Positions 36,561-48,109 are shown, counted from the first letter of the stretch. The stretch is 64,000 nt of DNA from Thalassotalea sp. PS06 (GCF_007197775.1 NZ_CP041638.1:2976001-3040000), one strand, 5' to 3'. Notes: generated by a model not told the origin, from the sequence alone. Program-made: numbers and translations.

Positions 36561-38846
36561 TTACAAATGATGGCGAAGGTCGAAACGATCGAGCTGCATT
36601 ACCTTACTCCAGGCCGCGACAAAATCATTAACGAATTTCTCTTTCGAGGTGTCATAAGCATAAACTTCGGCAACCGCTCTGAGCTCTGAATTAGAACCAA
36701 AGATCAAATCTACGGTAGTTGCGGTGTATTTTTGCTTACCACTTGCGCGATCCATGCCTTGATAAATACCCTCTTCACCGGCTTTTTGCCAGCTAGTTGA
36801 CATATCCAGCAGGTTCACGAAGAAGTCGTTACTCAGCGTACCCACTTTGTCCGTGAACACACCATTATTGTCGCCTTCAGCATTGGCACCAAGTACCCGA
36901 AGGCCGCCAACTAATACTGTCATTTCAGGTACCGTCAGGTTGAGTTGATCGGCACGGTCAACCAGCATCTCAGCCGGGCCTTTATAGCTGGTCTCGGCAT
37001 TGAAGTAATTTCTGAATGCGTCGGCTTTAGGCTCTAGCAAGGCAAATGATTCAACATCCGTTTGCTCCTGAGTTGCATCCGTTCTGCCGGATTCAAAAGG
37101 TACCGTTACCTCATAACCGAAATCTTTGGCAGCTTTTTCAACCGCGGCATTGCCAGCCAGAACAATCAAGTCTGCCATGGAGACACCCATGCCACCGGAA
37201 GCATCATCATTGAAGTCTTTTTGAATATCGCCAAGCTTATCTAACACTTTTGCTAAAGATTCAGGATTATTAACCGCCCAGTCTTTTTGCGGCGCCAACA
37301 TGATACGCGCGCCATTGGCACCACCGCGCATATCCGAAGCCCGGAAGCTTGCAGCAGAAGCCCAGGCGGTTCGAATCAAATCCGAAACCGATAAGCCGGA
37401 ATCTAACACTTCTTTCTTCAATGACTCGATAGCATCATCATCAAGGGCTTTAAACTCAACAGCAGGCACGGGATCCTGCCAAATTAACGCCTCGTCCGGA
37501 GCTGAGTCGGCCAGATAGCGGCTTTTCGGGCCCATATCACGATGGGTTAGCTTGTACCAGGCCTTAGCAAACGCGAGTCGATATTGTTCTGGGTTTTCCA
37601 AGAATCGCTCAGCAATTTTACGATATGCAGGATCAAACTTAATCGCCAGATCTGCGGTGGTCATTACCGGTGGATTACGCTTACCTTTCACGTGGGCGTC
37701 GGGTACCGATTCATGTAAGGATTTGTCCTTTGGTACCCAAATGATGGCACCTGCAGGGCTTTTGGTTTGTTCCCATTCAAAATTTAACAGGTTTTGCAGG
37801 TACAGGGTGGTCCATTGCGTTGGTTGTTGCGTCCAGGCACCTTCTAACCCACTAGTAACCGTATCTTCAGAGTGGCCTTTACCACAGCCGTTTTTCCAGC
37901 CAAGGCCCTGCTCTTCTATGCCCGCTCCGCCAGGTTCTTTGCCCAGGCACTCGCCCGCTTTCGCGGCACCATGCATTTTCCCAAAAGTATGGCCACCAGC
38001 GATCAAAGCTACCGTCTCTTCATCATTCATCGCCATACGACCAAAGGCGACGCGAATATTTTTCGCCGAGCCTTTCGGGTCAGGTTTGCCTTTCGGACCT
38101 TCCGGGTTTACGTAAATCAACCCCATATGGGTAGCCCCTAAAGGACGTTGCAGTTCACCATCTTTGTCTTCTCGGTCACTGGCAAGCATTTCCACTTCCG
38201 GCCCCCAGTAAACCAAATCAGGCTCCCAGTCATCGGTTCTGCCGCCGGCAAACCCATAGGTTTTAAAGCCCATATTTTCAAGGCCCACAGTACCCGCCAG
38301 AATCATTAGATCGGCCCAGGAAAGGCTTTCACCATATTTCTGTTTAACAGGCCAGAGCAAACGTTTAGCTTTGTCGAGGTTACCGTTGTCCGGCCAGCTA
38401 TTGAGAGGATCAAAACGCATCTGCCCGCCATCGCCACCACCTCGGCCATCCAGGGTGCGATAGGTCCCGGCGCTGTGCCAAGACAAGCGGATAAAGAAAG
38501 GCCCGTAATTACCGAAATCTGCTGGCCACCAGTCCTGTGAATCGGTCAGCAACTTATCGACGTCAGCTTTAACCTGGTCCAAGTCCAGAGCGTTAAATTT
38601 CTCTGCATAGTCAAACTCTACGCCATAAGGATTTGAACTTGGACGATGATCGCGAAGCGGTGACAAATCAAGTTGATCCGGCCACCAGAATTGATTGGAT
38701 TTTGGTTGAAGCGCCGTAGCATCTCCAGACCCCATTACCCCAGCTGGTTTGCTTGAGGTTTGCTCAGCAGCGGCCGGCGTTGCTGCCAGCAATGTACTAA
38801 TTACCACTGCTACCGCGGAACGTTGAAACTTGTAAGTAAACTTCAT
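36561..38846 (-). CDS. katG: Exported catalase-peroxidase KatG
   Basis: A 761-residue bifunctional catalase-peroxidase with the duplicated peroxidase architecture. Distal haem residues are Arg120, Trp123 and His124 in [13 protein letters not shown]. The proximal His286 is in [10 protein letters not shown]. Tyr245 and Met271 complete the Met-Tyr-Trp adduct needed for catalase activity. Residues 1-28 form a signal peptide ending AAAEQ, so the enzyme is expected in the periplasm, unlike most cytosolic KatG. GGAGGG sits eight bases before the ATG. It removes hydrogen peroxide. It is monocistronic, with about 300 bp upstream. Confidence 0.96.
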   Translation of the reverse strand: MKFTYKFQRSAVAVVISTLLAATPAAAEQTSSKPAGVMGSGDATALQPKSNQFWWPDQLDLSPLRDHRPSSNPYGVEFDYAEKFNALDLDQVKADVDKLLTDSQDWWPADFGNYGPFFIRLSWHSAGTYRTLDGRGGGDGGQMRFDPLNSWPDNGNLDKAKRLLWPVKQKYGESLSWADLMILAGTVGLENMGFKTYGFAGGRTDDWEPDLVYWGPEVEMLASDREDKDGELQRPLGATHMGLIYVNPEGPKGKPDPKGSAKNIRVAFGRMAMNDEETVALIAGGHTFGKMHGAAKAGECLGKEPGGAGIEEQGLGWKNGCGKGHSEDTVTSGLEGAWTQQPTQWTTLYLQNLLNFEWEQTKSPAGAIIWVPKDKSLHESVPDAHVKGKRNPPVMTTADLAIKFDPAYRKIAERFLENPEQYRLAFAKAWYKLTHRDMGPKSRYLADSAPDEALIWQDPVPAVEFKALDDDAIESLKKEVLDSGLSVSDLIRTAWASAASFRASDMRGGANGARIMLAPQKDWAVNNPESLAKVLDKLGDIQKDFNDDASGGMGVSMADLIVLAGNAAVEKAAKDFGYEVTVPFESGRTDATQEQTDVESFALLEPKADAFRNYFNAETSYKGPAEMLVDRADQLNLTVPEMTVLVGGLRVLGANAEGDNNGVFTDKVGTLSNDFFVNLLDMSTSWQKAGEEGIYQGMDRASGKQKYTATTVDLIFGSNSELRAVAEVYAYDTSKEKFVNDFVAAWSKVMQLDRFDLRHHL

Positions 38847-39153
38847 TTGCTACCCTCCAGTATTCAGGTATTGCAACTGAGATGTTGTGCAACGATAAAA
38901 ATCGCACAACAATTCAGCGATTGTTTATTTGTTTTCGACCAATTAAGTGTAGTGGGTGATTTAGAATAGAAAAAATTGTTTTAATAGATTGTTACGATAG
39001 ATTTTTTCAATAGCATAAATCATTGATTTATCGCTGCTTTAACTAACAAAATGAGAGGTTGAGGATATGTGTTTGGGCGTGGCAAAACAACGTTGGGAAG
39101 CTAGCTGGGAGGCAAAGAAATAATGGAGCAACATCATGTCACTAAGTCGTCAA
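38847..39153. other. katG/djlA spacer, no gene seen
   Basis: About 307 bp upstream of katG. AT-rich, with no convincing ORF and no repeat I could match elsewhere in the window. It presumably carries the katG promoter. Confidence 0.4.
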
Positions 39154-39951
39154 TTAAGCCGCTTGTTTAGTTACCAACTCATAGGCGGCCTGTATATCCT
39201 GCGCCTTTTGCTTGGCATCTTCCATTAACTGCGGTGGCAGGCCTTTAGCCACCAATTTATCCGGATGATGTTGCGCCATCAGCTTGCGGTACGCCTTTTT
39301 GATGTCTCTGGCAGGAGTCTGAGGTGTCACCCCAAGGATCTTATAGGCGTCGTTAAGACGTTGTTGCTGTTGTTGCGGCGATTGTTGCGAACCTTGTTGA
39401 TGAAAGTGCTCGCCAGCAATAATGCGATCCAGCATGAAATCCAGGTGACGAGCCGGAATACCCAAAGCACCACCGATACCATGAAGGATCTCACGCTCTT
39501 TCGGATGCAAGTCATCATCGGCAAACGCCGCCTGAATCTGAATTTCTACGAACATCTGCAATAAGTCTTTACGGCCAAAGCAAACTTGCTTTAACTTTTT
39601 CATTTGCTCCTGCAGATTGAAATGCGGTTGTTTGCCTTCTCGAAAGGCGTTTTGTGCTGCCTTACGTGTCTCTCCACTTAGCCCCCAGCGATTCATATGG
39701 CCGGTAGCAAAGGCGATTTCATCTTCGCTGACCTGTCCTGAGGCCTTGGCTATATGCCCCATTACCGAAAACGTGATATAAAAGAACTGGTTTTGACGTT
39801 CCGTTTCATTTTGCTGATTAAAGGCCGCAAAATCTCCACCAAGTCCTTTGTCAAATTTCCAGCCAACAAAGAAACCTAAAACGGCGCCAATAATTCGTCC
39901 GACTAAAAAGCCAAATAAGGTACCAAAAACTCTACCCCAAATTCTCATCAA
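39154..39951 (-). CDS. djlA: Membrane-anchored DnaJ-like co-chaperone DjlA
   Basis: A 265-residue protein with the DjlA layout. An N-terminal glycine-rich membrane segment (VFGTLFGFLVGRIIGAVLGF, residues 8-27) is followed by a TerB-like central domain (about 50-180). A Q-rich linker near 195-203 precedes a C-terminal J domain with the HPD triad (LMAQHHPDKLV). It anchors DnaK to the inner membrane and stimulates its ATPase. It is divergent from lptD, a neighbourhood conserved in gammaproteobacteria. Confidence 0.95.
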   Translation of the reverse strand: MMRIWGRVFGTLFGFLVGRIIGAVLGFFVGWKFDKGLGGDFAAFNQQNETERQNQFFYITFSVMGHIAKASGQVSEDEIAFATGHMNRWGLSGETRKAAQNAFREGKQPHFNLQEQMKKLKQVCFGRKDLLQMFVEIQIQAAFADDDLHPKEREILHGIGGALGIPARHLDFMLDRIIAGEHFHQQGSQQSPQQQQQRLNDAYKILGVTPQTPARDIKKAYRKLMAQHHPDKLVAKGLPPQLMEDAKQKAQDIQAAYELVTKQAA

Positions 39952-40150
39952 TTAACCTTTCGCAAATAAAAATGACCGGTTTTACAACCCATTAGAAAAC
40001 CATCAAGTCATTAAATTGATTTCAATAATGGCGTCTATGTTACAAACTTCCCCCCGACTATTGCAATGCTACTTTGGTATTCAAATGTATCAATCCCCGA
40101 AAGCCTCGCAACAATTAGTTTGCAGCAACTCAGCTTTAGACCATTCTCTG

Positions 40151-40220
40151 CAATCAAAGCCTTGTCTAAAAGCCTTTAAATTCTCACTGAGTGAGCGATA
40201 ATTTAATGTGATTGGTATAA
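40151..40220. repeat. Dispersed ACTGAGTG-type repeat, copy C
   Basis: GCAATCAAAGCCTTGTCTAA continues through AAATTCTCACTGAGTGAG to TGATTGGTATA. It is the near-exact reverse complement of copy A at 21733-21802. It sits between djlA and lptD, where no gene is recognised from 39952 to 40403. Confidence 0.75.
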
Positions 40221-40403
40221 TGTAATTTCGAAGGAATTGCTATATCATAGTCGCCAATGTAAATATTCGTAAGTTGAAGTTATCCCTTACGATTCGCAGA
40301 GCGGGTCGAAGTATACCAAACCATCAACATGTGGTATCAGGCCAAGACTATAATAATTGAATTATTTGATAACAATAAATTGTCTAATTCTTTCGGAAAG
40401 TAC

Positions 40404-42674
40404 ATGCCAAGCTCCCGTATTGCTGTATTGTTAACCGCTGTTAGCGTACCCGTGTTTGCCCAGGAATCCAATAACCTGGCGCTGTCTGGCGACTTCATTC
40501 AATGTCCTTTACCCGAAGTAGTTCCAATTGAGCTTAAAGAAGATTTAAGCCAACGTTTTGATTCCATCGTTATCGAATCGAAATCTTCAGAAACCGTCGC
40601 CGACAAAGCGACCAAATTTTCCGGTGGCGTGAAACTCGCTTACGAAGATAAACGCATTGTCGCCGACGAAATATTGATCGACCGCGACGCCGGAAAGATT
40701 CGCACCGCCGGTGATACCAAATTTCAGGATGGTAATATCACCATCCAATCGAGCCAGCTAGAAGCTGACAATGCCAAGAATTCGGTGGTGATGAGCAATT
40801 CCAATTATCAGCTGGGGTTGTCCCCAGGCCGTGGCGCCGCTGATCAATTAAAAATTACCGAACAAGGTGTAATCCTCGAAGATGCAAGTTTCACTTCATG
40901 TTTGGGAGAGACACCAGATTGGCAAATTTCCGCCAGTGAAATCGATTTATCGACAGAAGACAATACCGGTAGTGCCTACAACACGGTCTTTCGGGTAAAA
41001 GATATTCCGGTAATGTACTTACCTTACTTCACCTTCCCACTTACCAATGAACGTAAGACTGGTTTTTTATATCCACAAATATCCTCCTCCAGTAAATCCG
41101 GGTTTGAATTAGGTTTGCCGTTTTATTGGAATATTCGCGAGAATATGGACGCCACGATTACGCCATATTATATGTCCAAGCGTGGAACCCAGTTACGAAG
41201 CCAGTTTCGTTATTTATTTGGTGAGCAATTTGGTCAGGTAGATTTTGAATATCTGGGCTCTGACAGCGAACTATCCAGTAACGATGAACGTTACCTAGGT
41301 CGTTATCAACACATGGGAACTTTTGCCGAAAACTTTCGGGTATTTGTCGATTACAGTGACATCAGTGATGACAACTATCTGGTCGATTTAGAAAGTGATC
41401 AATTTTCTTCTACCGATGCCTATTTGTGGCGTATCGGTGAGTTATCCTATTTTGCTGAGAACTGGCAAACGAGCATGAAAGTACAGGGGCTGAAAGTATT
41501 GGGTGATCGCGAGGACAGTTATCAAACGATCCCGCAATTGGATTTTCAGGCTTATCAACCGCTTGGATTTTTGAATAGCTCATTTAATGTATTTGGCGAA
41601 TATACCCGGTTTGAGATCAGTGATCCGACTAAACCAGAAGCGGATCGTTTCCACGTTGAAGCGGGGTTTGCGCTTCCTTACACTATGCCAGGTTGGTTCG
41701 TAAATACCGATTTGCGGTTGATGCATACCCAGTATCAGCAACACAATATCGACAATAACCCTCTGTTGGACGAAGATGTCAGCCGGACACTTCCAAAAGC
41801 CCGCATCCATGCAGGGTTAAGATTTGACCGTTTTGCCAATTACTTCAAACAGAACTTTGTGCAAACCCTAGAGCCGCAATTGCAGTACCTGTATATACCG
41901 GACGAAGATCAGTCGATGATCGCCAATTACGATACCACGCCATTGCAGGATGATTTTGACGGACTGTTTCGAGACCGACGTTTTTCCGGTTTAGACCGAA
42001 TCGCTCAGGCCAATCAGATTTCCTGGGGTTTGACATCACGCCTTTTAGATGAATCAAACACGGAACTTTTCCACCTTAGCCTGGGTCAAATCGTCTACTT
42101 CAACGATAGCAATATCGCGTTGAACGAAGACAATGAGCCAGAAAGCGAGTCTGCTTTAGCCGCAGATTTATTCCTTCAGTTGACCGAACGTTGGCAATTT
42201 CGTGGTGATATTCAGTATGACACTGAGCAAAATAGTACCGAAAAAAGTCAGCTAACTATTGATTATCGTAAAAATGAACGTAATCTGGTGCAACTGAACC
42301 ATCATTACATCCGAAATTTATCGGGTAATGAGATCGAACAAGTCTCTGCATTGACCAGTTTTCCGTTGAGCCGCCATTGGCAGTTTATCGGTCATGTCAC
42401 CGAAGATTTGGTACGTAGTCGCTCTTTGGAAGCCTATGCAGGCCTGCAATACGAGAGTTGCTGTTGGGCGGTACGCGTTGCCTACCACCGTAATATCAAT
42501 ACCAACCTTGACGAACAGGACTTTTTGGCCGAAGATCGCGATGCCTTTGATACTGGGGTTTCCCTGCAATTTGTGCTCAAAGGTTTAGGTGGCGATCAGA
42601 AGCCTCTGGCGATTGATGATATGTTACGCTCAGGACTGTTTGGCTATAAGCGGCCATATTTCCTCTCAAACTAA
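40404..42674 (+). CDS. lptD: LPS-assembly outer-membrane protein LptD
   Basis: A protein of about 756 residues, with a signal peptide ending VPVFAQ when started at ATG 40404, which has GGAAAG seven bases upstream. An in-frame ATG at 40329 would add 25 residues before the signal peptide and is less likely. Residues ~50-200 form the periplasmic OstA/LptA-like domain (KFSGGVKLAYEDKRIVADE). The remainder is the LptD barrel (VMYLPYFTFPL, NERKTGFLYPQI), with the paired cysteines ESCCW near the end used for disulfides. It inserts LPS in the outer leaflet with LptE. It is the first gene of the lptD-surA-pdxA-rsmA-apaG-apaH operon. Confidence 0.95.
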   Translation: MPSSRIAVLLTAVSVPVFAQESNNLALSGDFIQCPLPEVVPIELKEDLSQRFDSIVIESKSSETVADKATKFSGGVKLAYEDKRIVADEILIDRDAGKIRTAGDTKFQDGNITIQSSQLEADNAKNSVVMSNSNYQLGLSPGRGAADQLKITEQGVILEDASFTSCLGETPDWQISASEIDLSTEDNTGSAYNTVFRVKDIPVMYLPYFTFPLTNERKTGFLYPQISSSSKSGFELGLPFYWNIRENMDATITPYYMSKRGTQLRSQFRYLFGEQFGQVDFEYLGSDSELSSNDERYLGRYQHMGTFAENFRVFVDYSDISDDNYLVDLESDQFSSTDAYLWRIGELSYFAENWQTSMKVQGLKVLGDREDSYQTIPQLDFQAYQPLGFLNSSFNVFGEYTRFEISDPTKPEADRFHVEAGFALPYTMPGWFVNTDLRLMHTQYQQHNIDNNPLLDEDVSRTLPKARIHAGLRFDRFANYFKQNFVQTLEPQLQYLYIPDEDQSMIANYDTTPLQDDFDGLFRDRRFSGLDRIAQANQISWGLTSRLLDESNTELFHLSLGQIVYFNDSNIALNEDNEPESESALAADLFLQLTERWQFRGDIQYDTEQNSTEKSQLTIDYRKNERNLVQLNHHYIRNLSGNEIEQVSALTSFPLSRHWQFIGHVTEDLVRSRSLEAYAGLQYESCCWAVRVAYHRNINTNLDEQDFLAEDRDAFDTGVSLQFVLKGLGGDQKPLAIDDMLRSGLFGYKRPYFLSN

Positions 42675-44008
42675 TGAATAGATGTATGTTAAATAAAACA
42701 ATAATCCGAAAGGCCGTTTTGGCATCAGGCCTGATGATCAGTGCTTTGAGTTTCAACGCTGCTGTAAAAGCCGAGGAACAACCTCTTGATAAAGTCGCAG
42801 CTATTGTGAATTCAGGTGTCGTCCTGGAATCTGAAGTACAGGCTCTGGTTGATCAGGTAAAACAACGTGCCCAGGATGAAGGCCAGGCGTTACCATCTGA
42901 TAACGCACTTCGCACCCAGGCCATGGAAAAGCTGATCACCGACAGCCTGATGATGCAGCTTGGTGAACGGATGGGTGTACAAATCAGTGATGCTCAACTG
43001 GATGAGACCATCAAAAATATCGCCCGTGAAAACGGCTTTAACAATATCGTCGATTTTCGTATGCAAATTTTAAATAGCGGCCTGCAATGGGACAGCTATC
43101 GTGAAGACGTACGCAAGGAATTGATAACCGGTGAAGTCCGCCGTGCCAGTGTTCGTCGCCGCGTCTCTATTACTACCCAGGAGATCGATAACCTGGTTTC
43201 TATGATGCAACAGCAAACCAATGCTGATATCGAATACAACCTTGGTCACATCCTCATCGCTTTCCCAGATGATCCTAACCAGGAAGACTTAGTAGCCGCA
43301 AAAGAGCGTGCCGACAAAGTTGTTGATCTTCTGAAAAACGGTTCAGACTTTAAAAAGATTGCCATTGCATCTTCAAGTGCTCCTACTGCGTTAGAAGGTG
43401 GCGATCTAGGCTGGCGAGGCATCAATGAAATGCCAACCCTGTTTGCAGAATTAGTAGATGGAAAAGACTCTGGTGACATTTTCGGCCCGGTTCGTACTGG
43501 CCTAGGTTTTAATATCATCAAAATTCTCGATATCCGCGGTAAGCAAAAAGTCGAAGTGCAGGAGGTTAAATCCCGTCACATCCTTATCAAGCCGTCGATC
43601 ATCTTATCGGAAGAAAAAGCCGAGCAAATGCTACTTGATATGTTGGCGAAAATTGAAGCTGGCGAAGCAGATTTTGATACCTTAGCCCGTGAAAACTCCG
43701 AAGGTCCGACAGCGACTCGTGGCGGTGATTTAGGCTGGGCTGATCCAGAAAGCTATGACCCAGCGTTTAAAAACGCGTTGGCAACATTAGACGTTGATGA
43801 ATACCACAAGCCATTCCGTTCATCATTTGGCTGGCACTTAGTGCAGTTAACCGGTCGTCGCACCTTAGATGCTACAGACACCAATAACTCCAACCGTGCT
43901 TACCAGCTCATATACAACCGTAAGTTTGGTGTTGAGTCTGTTCGATGGATGAAAGAAATTCGCGACGAAGCGTATATTGAAATTATGGATGAAGGAAACA
44001 GCGACTAA
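42674..44008 (+). CDS. surA: Periplasmic chaperone and peptidyl-prolyl isomerase SurA
   Basis: A 444-residue exported protein with a signal peptide in residues 1-33 (cut near VKA). An N-terminal chaperone domain ([17 protein letters not shown]) precedes two parvulin domains at about 185-285 ([10 protein letters not shown]) and 300-400 ([10 protein letters not shown]). SurA escorts outer-membrane proteins, including LptD, to the BAM complex. Its ATG overlaps the lptD stop by one base, consistent with coupled translation. A second ATG four codons on is a possible start. Confidence 0.96.
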   Translation: MNRCMLNKTIIRKAVLASGLMISALSFNAAVKAEEQPLDKVAAIVNSGVVLESEVQALVDQVKQRAQDEGQALPSDNALRTQAMEKLITDSLMMQLGERMGVQISDAQLDETIKNIARENGFNNIVDFRMQILNSGLQWDSYREDVRKELITGEVRRASVRRRVSITTQEIDNLVSMMQQQTNADIEYNLGHILIAFPDDPNQEDLVAAKERADKVVDLLKNGSDFKKIAIASSSAPTALEGGDLGWRGINEMPTLFAELVDGKDSGDIFGPVRTGLGFNIIKILDIRGKQKVEVQEVKSRHILIKPSIILSEEKAEQMLLDMLAKIEAGEADFDTLARENSEGPTATRGGDLGWADPESYDPAFKNALATLDVDEYHKPFRSSFGWHLVQLTGRRTLDATDTNNSNRAYQLIYNRKFGVESVRWMKEIRDEAYIEIMDEGNSD

Positions 44009-44991
44009 TGGTCTCCAAAATCGCAATTACACCAGGTGAACCGGCAGGCGTCGGTCCCGATATTTTAATAAAACTGGCTCAGGAAAACTGGCCGGTGCAG
44101 TTAATTGCGATTGCCGACCCTGAGCTCCTGAAGCAGCGCGCAGAGCAACTCGGTCTTAGCATCGAAGTCGATTTATACGACGAGTCTGAGGCTGCAAAAG
44201 CTCACCAGGCTGGCCGGATTACGGTCAAACCTGTTTTGCTTGCTGACACCTGTGTACCGGGCGCCTTAAACCCAAATAATGGCGCCTATGTGGTAGAAAC
44301 CTTGCGTCTTGCCTGTGAAGGCAACATGAGCGGTGAATTTGATGCCATTGTCACCGGTCCTGTGCACAAAGGCTTGATCAATAAATCAGGTATTCCATTT
44401 AGTGGTCACACCGAATATTTTGCCCAACAGGCAAATTGCTCTGACGTAGTGATGATGCTGGCAACCGAAGGTTTAAGAGTGTCTTTAATGACAACCCACA
44501 TCCCTTTGGCGTATGTCTCTAAAGCGATTACATTTGAACGTATTCAGAAAATTACCCGTATCCTTGATACCGATTTAAAACAGAAATTTGGTATTCAAGA
44601 GCCGAAAATTTACGTGTGTGGCCTGAACCCCCATGCTGGAGAAGATGGTCACTTAGGTCGTGAAGAAATCGATGTGATTTCACCTGCACTTGATAGCCTC
44701 AGAGCCGAGGGTATTCACTTGGTTGGCCCTTTGCCTGCTGACACTATTTTTCAGGAAAAATATCTGGCTCAGGCCGATGCTGTGATGGCTATGTATCACG
44801 ATCAGGGATTACCCGTACTAAAATATAAAGGATTCGGGGCATCGGTAAACATCACCCTTGGCCTACCCTTTATCCGCACCAGTGTCGATCACGGCACCGC
44901 CATTGAGCTTGCCGGTAAAGGCAAAGCGGATTGCGGCAGTTTTCGTGCCGCCCTTAACCACGCGATAGAGTTGGTAACCAACAGAAAATGA
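44008..44991 (+). CDS. pdxA: 4-hydroxythreonine-4-phosphate dehydrogenase
   Basis: A 327-residue PdxA, starting on the last base of surA. It begins [13 protein letters not shown], has [22 protein letters not shown] near residues 110-131 with a metal-binding His, and [14 protein letters not shown] near 262-275. It oxidises 4-phosphohydroxy-L-threonine in the DXP-dependent route to pyridoxal phosphate. Length and operon position match the family. Confidence 0.97.
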   Translation: MVSKIAITPGEPAGVGPDILIKLAQENWPVQLIAIADPELLKQRAEQLGLSIEVDLYDESEAAKAHQAGRITVKPVLLADTCVPGALNPNNGAYVVETLRLACEGNMSGEFDAIVTGPVHKGLINKSGIPFSGHTEYFAQQANCSDVVMMLATEGLRVSLMTTHIPLAYVSKAITFERIQKITRILDTDLKQKFGIQEPKIYVCGLNPHAGEDGHLGREEIDVISPALDSLRAEGIHLVGPLPADTIFQEKYLAQADAVMAMYHDQGLPVLKYKGFGASVNITLGLPFIRTSVDHGTAIELAGKGKADCGSFRAALNHAIELVTNRK

Positions 44992-45794
44992 GTAACAAAA
45001 GCCATTTAGGGCACCAGGCCAAGAAACGGTTTGGTCAAAACTTTTTACATGACGATGCCGTCATCAGTCGAATTGTCGATGCTATCGACCCAAGCTCGGG
45101 TGAAAACCTGATTGAAATTGGCCCAGGCTTAGGCGCCCTGACAGAACCGGTTATCGAAAGAGCTGGCGATATTAGCGTTGTCGAATTAGATCGCGACCTG
45201 GCCCACCGCCTGCGCCATCATCCGTTCATTGCCAAACACCTTACTATCTATGAAATTGATGCACTGAAATTTGATTTCGGTACACTGGCCGATGAACAAC
45301 CACTGCGTGTTTTTGGGAATCTCCCCTATAATATTTCAACGCCTTTAATTTTTCATTTATTGACATTTAAAGATAAAATTAAAGATATGCACTTCATGTT
45401 GCAAAAAGAAGTGGTTAATCGCATGGCCGCGGCACCGGATAGCAAAGCGTATGGCCGCTTGTCTATTATGTGCCAATATTACTGTCAGGTGGTTCCTGTA
45501 ATGGAAATTGGTCCGGAAGCATTCCAGCCACCACCGAAAGTTGACAGTGCGATTGTGCGATTAATCCCTCATAAGGAAATCCCTGTTCCTGCCAAGGATG
45601 TCAAATGGCTTAGCCGAGTTTGTACAGAAGCCTTTAACCAAAGAAGAAAAACAATCCGAAACAGTTTGAGTAAATTGCTATCCGCTGAACAATTGGAATC
45701 TTTGGGTATCAAACCAAGTTTGCGTCCCGAGAACCTTAGCCTGCAGCAGTATGTGCAGATAGCCAATTATTTAGCCGATAATTCACCAGAGTAA
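44988..45794 (+). CDS. rsmA: 16S rRNA dimethyladenosine transferase RsmA (KsgA)
   Basis: A 268-residue methyltransferase overlapping pdxA by four bases. Motifs are [14 protein letters not shown] at the start, the SAM-binding [14 protein letters not shown] near residues 44-57, and the [15 protein letters not shown] catalytic motif near 113-127. It dimethylates two adjacent adenosines in the 3' helix of 16S rRNA, a late step in small-subunit assembly. The C-terminal helical domain is intact. Confidence 0.97.
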   Translation: MSNKSHLGHQAKKRFGQNFLHDDAVISRIVDAIDPSSGENLIEIGPGLGALTEPVIERAGDISVVELDRDLAHRLRHHPFIAKHLTIYEIDALKFDFGTLADEQPLRVFGNLPYNISTPLIFHLLTFKDKIKDMHFMLQKEVVNRMAAAPDSKAYGRLSIMCQYYCQVVPVMEIGPEAFQPPPKVDSAIVRLIPHKEIPVPAKDVKWLSRVCTEAFNQRRKTIRNSLSKLLSAEQLESLGIKPSLRPENLSLQQYVQIANYLADNSPE

Positions 45795-45802
45795 TCGATT
45801 TG

Positions 45803-46195
45803 ATGAACACCCTAAGTAGCCAGGATAATTCTCAGGTAGACATTAATGCTCAGGTACATTTTATTGAAGAGCAGTCCGATCAATATAATGAGCGTTTTGT
45901 CTTCAGTTACACTATAACCATAGAAAATCGCAGCGAAGAAACCTTACAGCTTCTTGCCCGCAGCTGGCTGATCACTGATGCCAATGGCAATAAAGTCTCC
46001 GTGGAAGGCGACGGCGTAGTTGGCCAACAACCCGTTATTGCCGCAGGCCAATCTTATCAATACACCAGTGGTTCCATTATTAAAACCCCCTTAGGCACCA
46101 TGGAAGGCTTTTATACCTTAAAAGATCTAAGTGGAAACGAACATAAGGTTCAGATCCCGGTATTCCGTCTAGCGGTGCCAAACATACTGAATTAA
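45803..46195 (+). CDS. apaG: ApaG (DUF525) protein
   Basis: A 130-residue single-domain protein with the fibronectin-like ApaG fold: RFVFSYTITIENRSEETLQLLARSW, GVVGQQPVIAAGQSYQYTSG and TPLGTMEGFY are signature blocks. Its exact role is unknown; it is co-transcribed with apaH throughout gammaproteobacteria. I use ATG 45803; a TTG at 45800 is in frame. It lies eight bases after rsmA. Confidence 0.94.
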   Translation: MNTLSSQDNSQVDINAQVHFIEEQSDQYNERFVFSYTITIENRSEETLQLLARSWLITDANGNKVSVEGDGVVGQQPVIAAGQSYQYTSGSIIKTPLGTMEGFYTLKDLSGNEHKVQIPVFRLAVPNILN

Positions 46196-46210
46196 TAAAC
46201 GAAGAGTTGT

Positions 46211-47029
46211 ATGGCGATATATCTGGTCGGTGATGTGCAAGGATGCTACGTTGAGTTACAACAGGTACTCGACCAGGCTAACTTCGACCCGCAACATGAC
46301 GAACTCTGGCTAACCGGCGATCTCGTCGCCCGCGGTCCCGATTCTCTTGCTACATTACGGTTTCTTAAATCGCTTGGTAGTGTTGCCAAACCTGTCCTCG
46401 GTAATCACGATTTACACTTGCTTGCGATTTGGGAAGGTTTTAAAAAGCCACACAAAAAAGATTTATTAGAGCCCTTGCTAGAAGCCAGTGATGCACCTGA
46501 GCTTATCGAGTGGCTGGCACAGCAACCATTATTGAGAAAACTTCCTGATAGCAATGCCTACATGAGCCATGCGGGTATTGCTCCACAATGGGATGTGGAA
46601 ACCGCGATAAAGCAAGCCGCCTATGTCCAGTCTTGCCTGCAACGGGATCGCCGTTATTATCTTGGCATTATGTATGGCAACAATCCTGCAGCATGGAACC
46701 AGGCTGAAGATGCCGAGCAGCGATTTCGCTACAGCGTTAATGCCTTGACCCGCATGCGGTACTGCACCTCTTCTGGCGATCTGGAATTTACTCATAAAGA
46801 ACACCCCGACCACAATCCTGATAATGGCCTGTATCCCTGGTTCGAACTGGATGGTAATCTAGGCGAGACAGAATGGGTTATTGGTCATTGGGCGACCCTC
46901 GATGGCAATTGTTCCAATCCCAACGTTTACGCTCTGGATACCGGTTGCGTCTGGGGTGGATATATGACTTTGCTACGTTGGCAGGATAAGAAAATTTTTC
47001 GTGTTCCGTCGATCAAACGTGCCGGGTAA
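46211..47029 (+). CDS. apaH: Bis(5'-nucleosyl)-tetraphosphatase ApaH
   Basis: A 272-residue symmetrical Ap4A hydrolase of the PPP phosphatase family. Metal-binding motifs are GDVQGCY (residues 7-13), GDLVARGPDSL near 37-47, GNHDLH near 65-70, and SHAGIAPQW near 119. It splits Ap4A and also decaps Np4-RNA. It is the last gene of the lptD operon. Confidence 0.97.
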   Translation: MAIYLVGDVQGCYVELQQVLDQANFDPQHDELWLTGDLVARGPDSLATLRFLKSLGSVAKPVLGNHDLHLLAIWEGFKKPHKKDLLEPLLEASDAPELIEWLAQQPLLRKLPDSNAYMSHAGIAPQWDVETAIKQAAYVQSCLQRDRRYYLGIMYGNNPAAWNQAEDAEQRFRYSVNALTRMRYCTSSGDLEFTHKEHPDHNPDNGLYPWFELDGNLGETEWVIGHWATLDGNCSNPNVYALDTGCVWGGYMTLLRWQDKKIFRVPSIKRAG

Positions 47030-47164
47030 TTTATTCCTTCCTTACAGTAGGCAAAAACACTTCATTTATATCTCCATAACATTTAGGCAACAAATACTCT
47101 TTTTCATTAACCGATAAAACCATATACTTAGGCTTAAACCCCCAAACCTTAGATGGAAGTTTCA

Positions 47165-48109
47165 ATGGCAAGAGAGCAATTTGGTGTCTGTGCCGAACCG
47201 AATTTACACAGCTATTACCTGCTTTTTAATGTTCTTGAAAATAAAAATGATTATGTTCGTCACACTCTGGCAAAGCTTCCAGAAATGTTTGCCGACTACC
47301 AGGAGCAGTTTTCTGAATCAAACTTAAATGCTGTAATTGCCATTGGTGCCGCCTATTGGGATGAATTTTACCCTCGGGCTAAGCCCGTCGGATTGCGCCC
47401 GTTTGCAGCAATGCAGCGGGATGATAGAGTAGCGCCAGCAAATAACATAGACCTTTATATCGAAATTCGCAGCGATCGCGCTGATGTAAATCATATTGTC
47501 AGCACTCGTGTATGCGAGATGCTCAACTCCAGCGTTGAATTGGTTGAACAGGTCAAAGGGTTTCGCTACCTGGATGGACGGGACCTGACCGGTTTTGTTG
47601 ACGGTACAGAGAACCCTAAAGGACCACATAAACGCGAAGTAGCGCTGGTAAAAGGTGAAAACCAACCGACATTTGCGAATGGTAGTTACCTGCATATTCA
47701 ACGATATCGCCACAACATGAAGCTTTGGCAAACCCTGGAAACCAAGCAGCAGGAAGATGTTTATGGTCGAACCAAACGTGATGACATTGAATATGCCGCG
47801 GCAGATAAAGCCGATACCGCTCATACTAAACGAGCAAACCTAAAGGATGATCAAGGTAATTCCCTGGAGTTAGTTCGACAAAGCATGCCGTACGGTCACA
47901 TGAAAGTTCAGGGGCTGTTTTTTGTCGCTTATTGCAACAATCCCGATAATTTTGAATTGATTCTTAACAGTATGATTAACGGCGACTCTGAGGGTAACTA
48001 CGACCATATCCTCAAGTACACACAAGCTGAAACCGGTGCAGCGTTTTTTGCACCATCAATAGACTTTATTGAGAATCTGGCACCTGAGAATGATACCATT
48101 CCACATTAA
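47165..48109 (+). CDS. Dyp-type haem peroxidase
   Basis: A 314-residue DyP peroxidase when started at ATG 47165, which has GGAAG five bases upstream; ATG 47153 is in frame but overlaps that site. The signature GXXDG is seen in LTGFVDGTENPKG near residues 142-154, and the proximal haem histidine lies further on in the conserved C-terminal half. No signal peptide is visible, so it is probably cytosolic. DyP enzymes use peroxide to oxidise bulky substrates, but the native substrate is unknown. It resembles the YfeX/EfeN-like class A/B proteins. Confidence 0.9.
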   Translation: MAREQFGVCAEPNLHSYYLLFNVLENKNDYVRHTLAKLPEMFADYQEQFSESNLNAVIAIGAAYWDEFYPRAKPVGLRPFAAMQRDDRVAPANNIDLYIEIRSDRADVNHIVSTRVCEMLNSSVELVEQVKGFRYLDGRDLTGFVDGTENPKGPHKREVALVKGENQPTFANGSYLHIQRYRHNMKLWQTLETKQQEDVYGRTKRDDIEYAAADKADTAHTKRANLKDDQGNSLELVRQSMPYGHMKVQGLFFVAYCNNPDNFELILNSMINGDSEGNYDHILKYTQAETGAAFFAPSIDFIENLAPENDTIPH

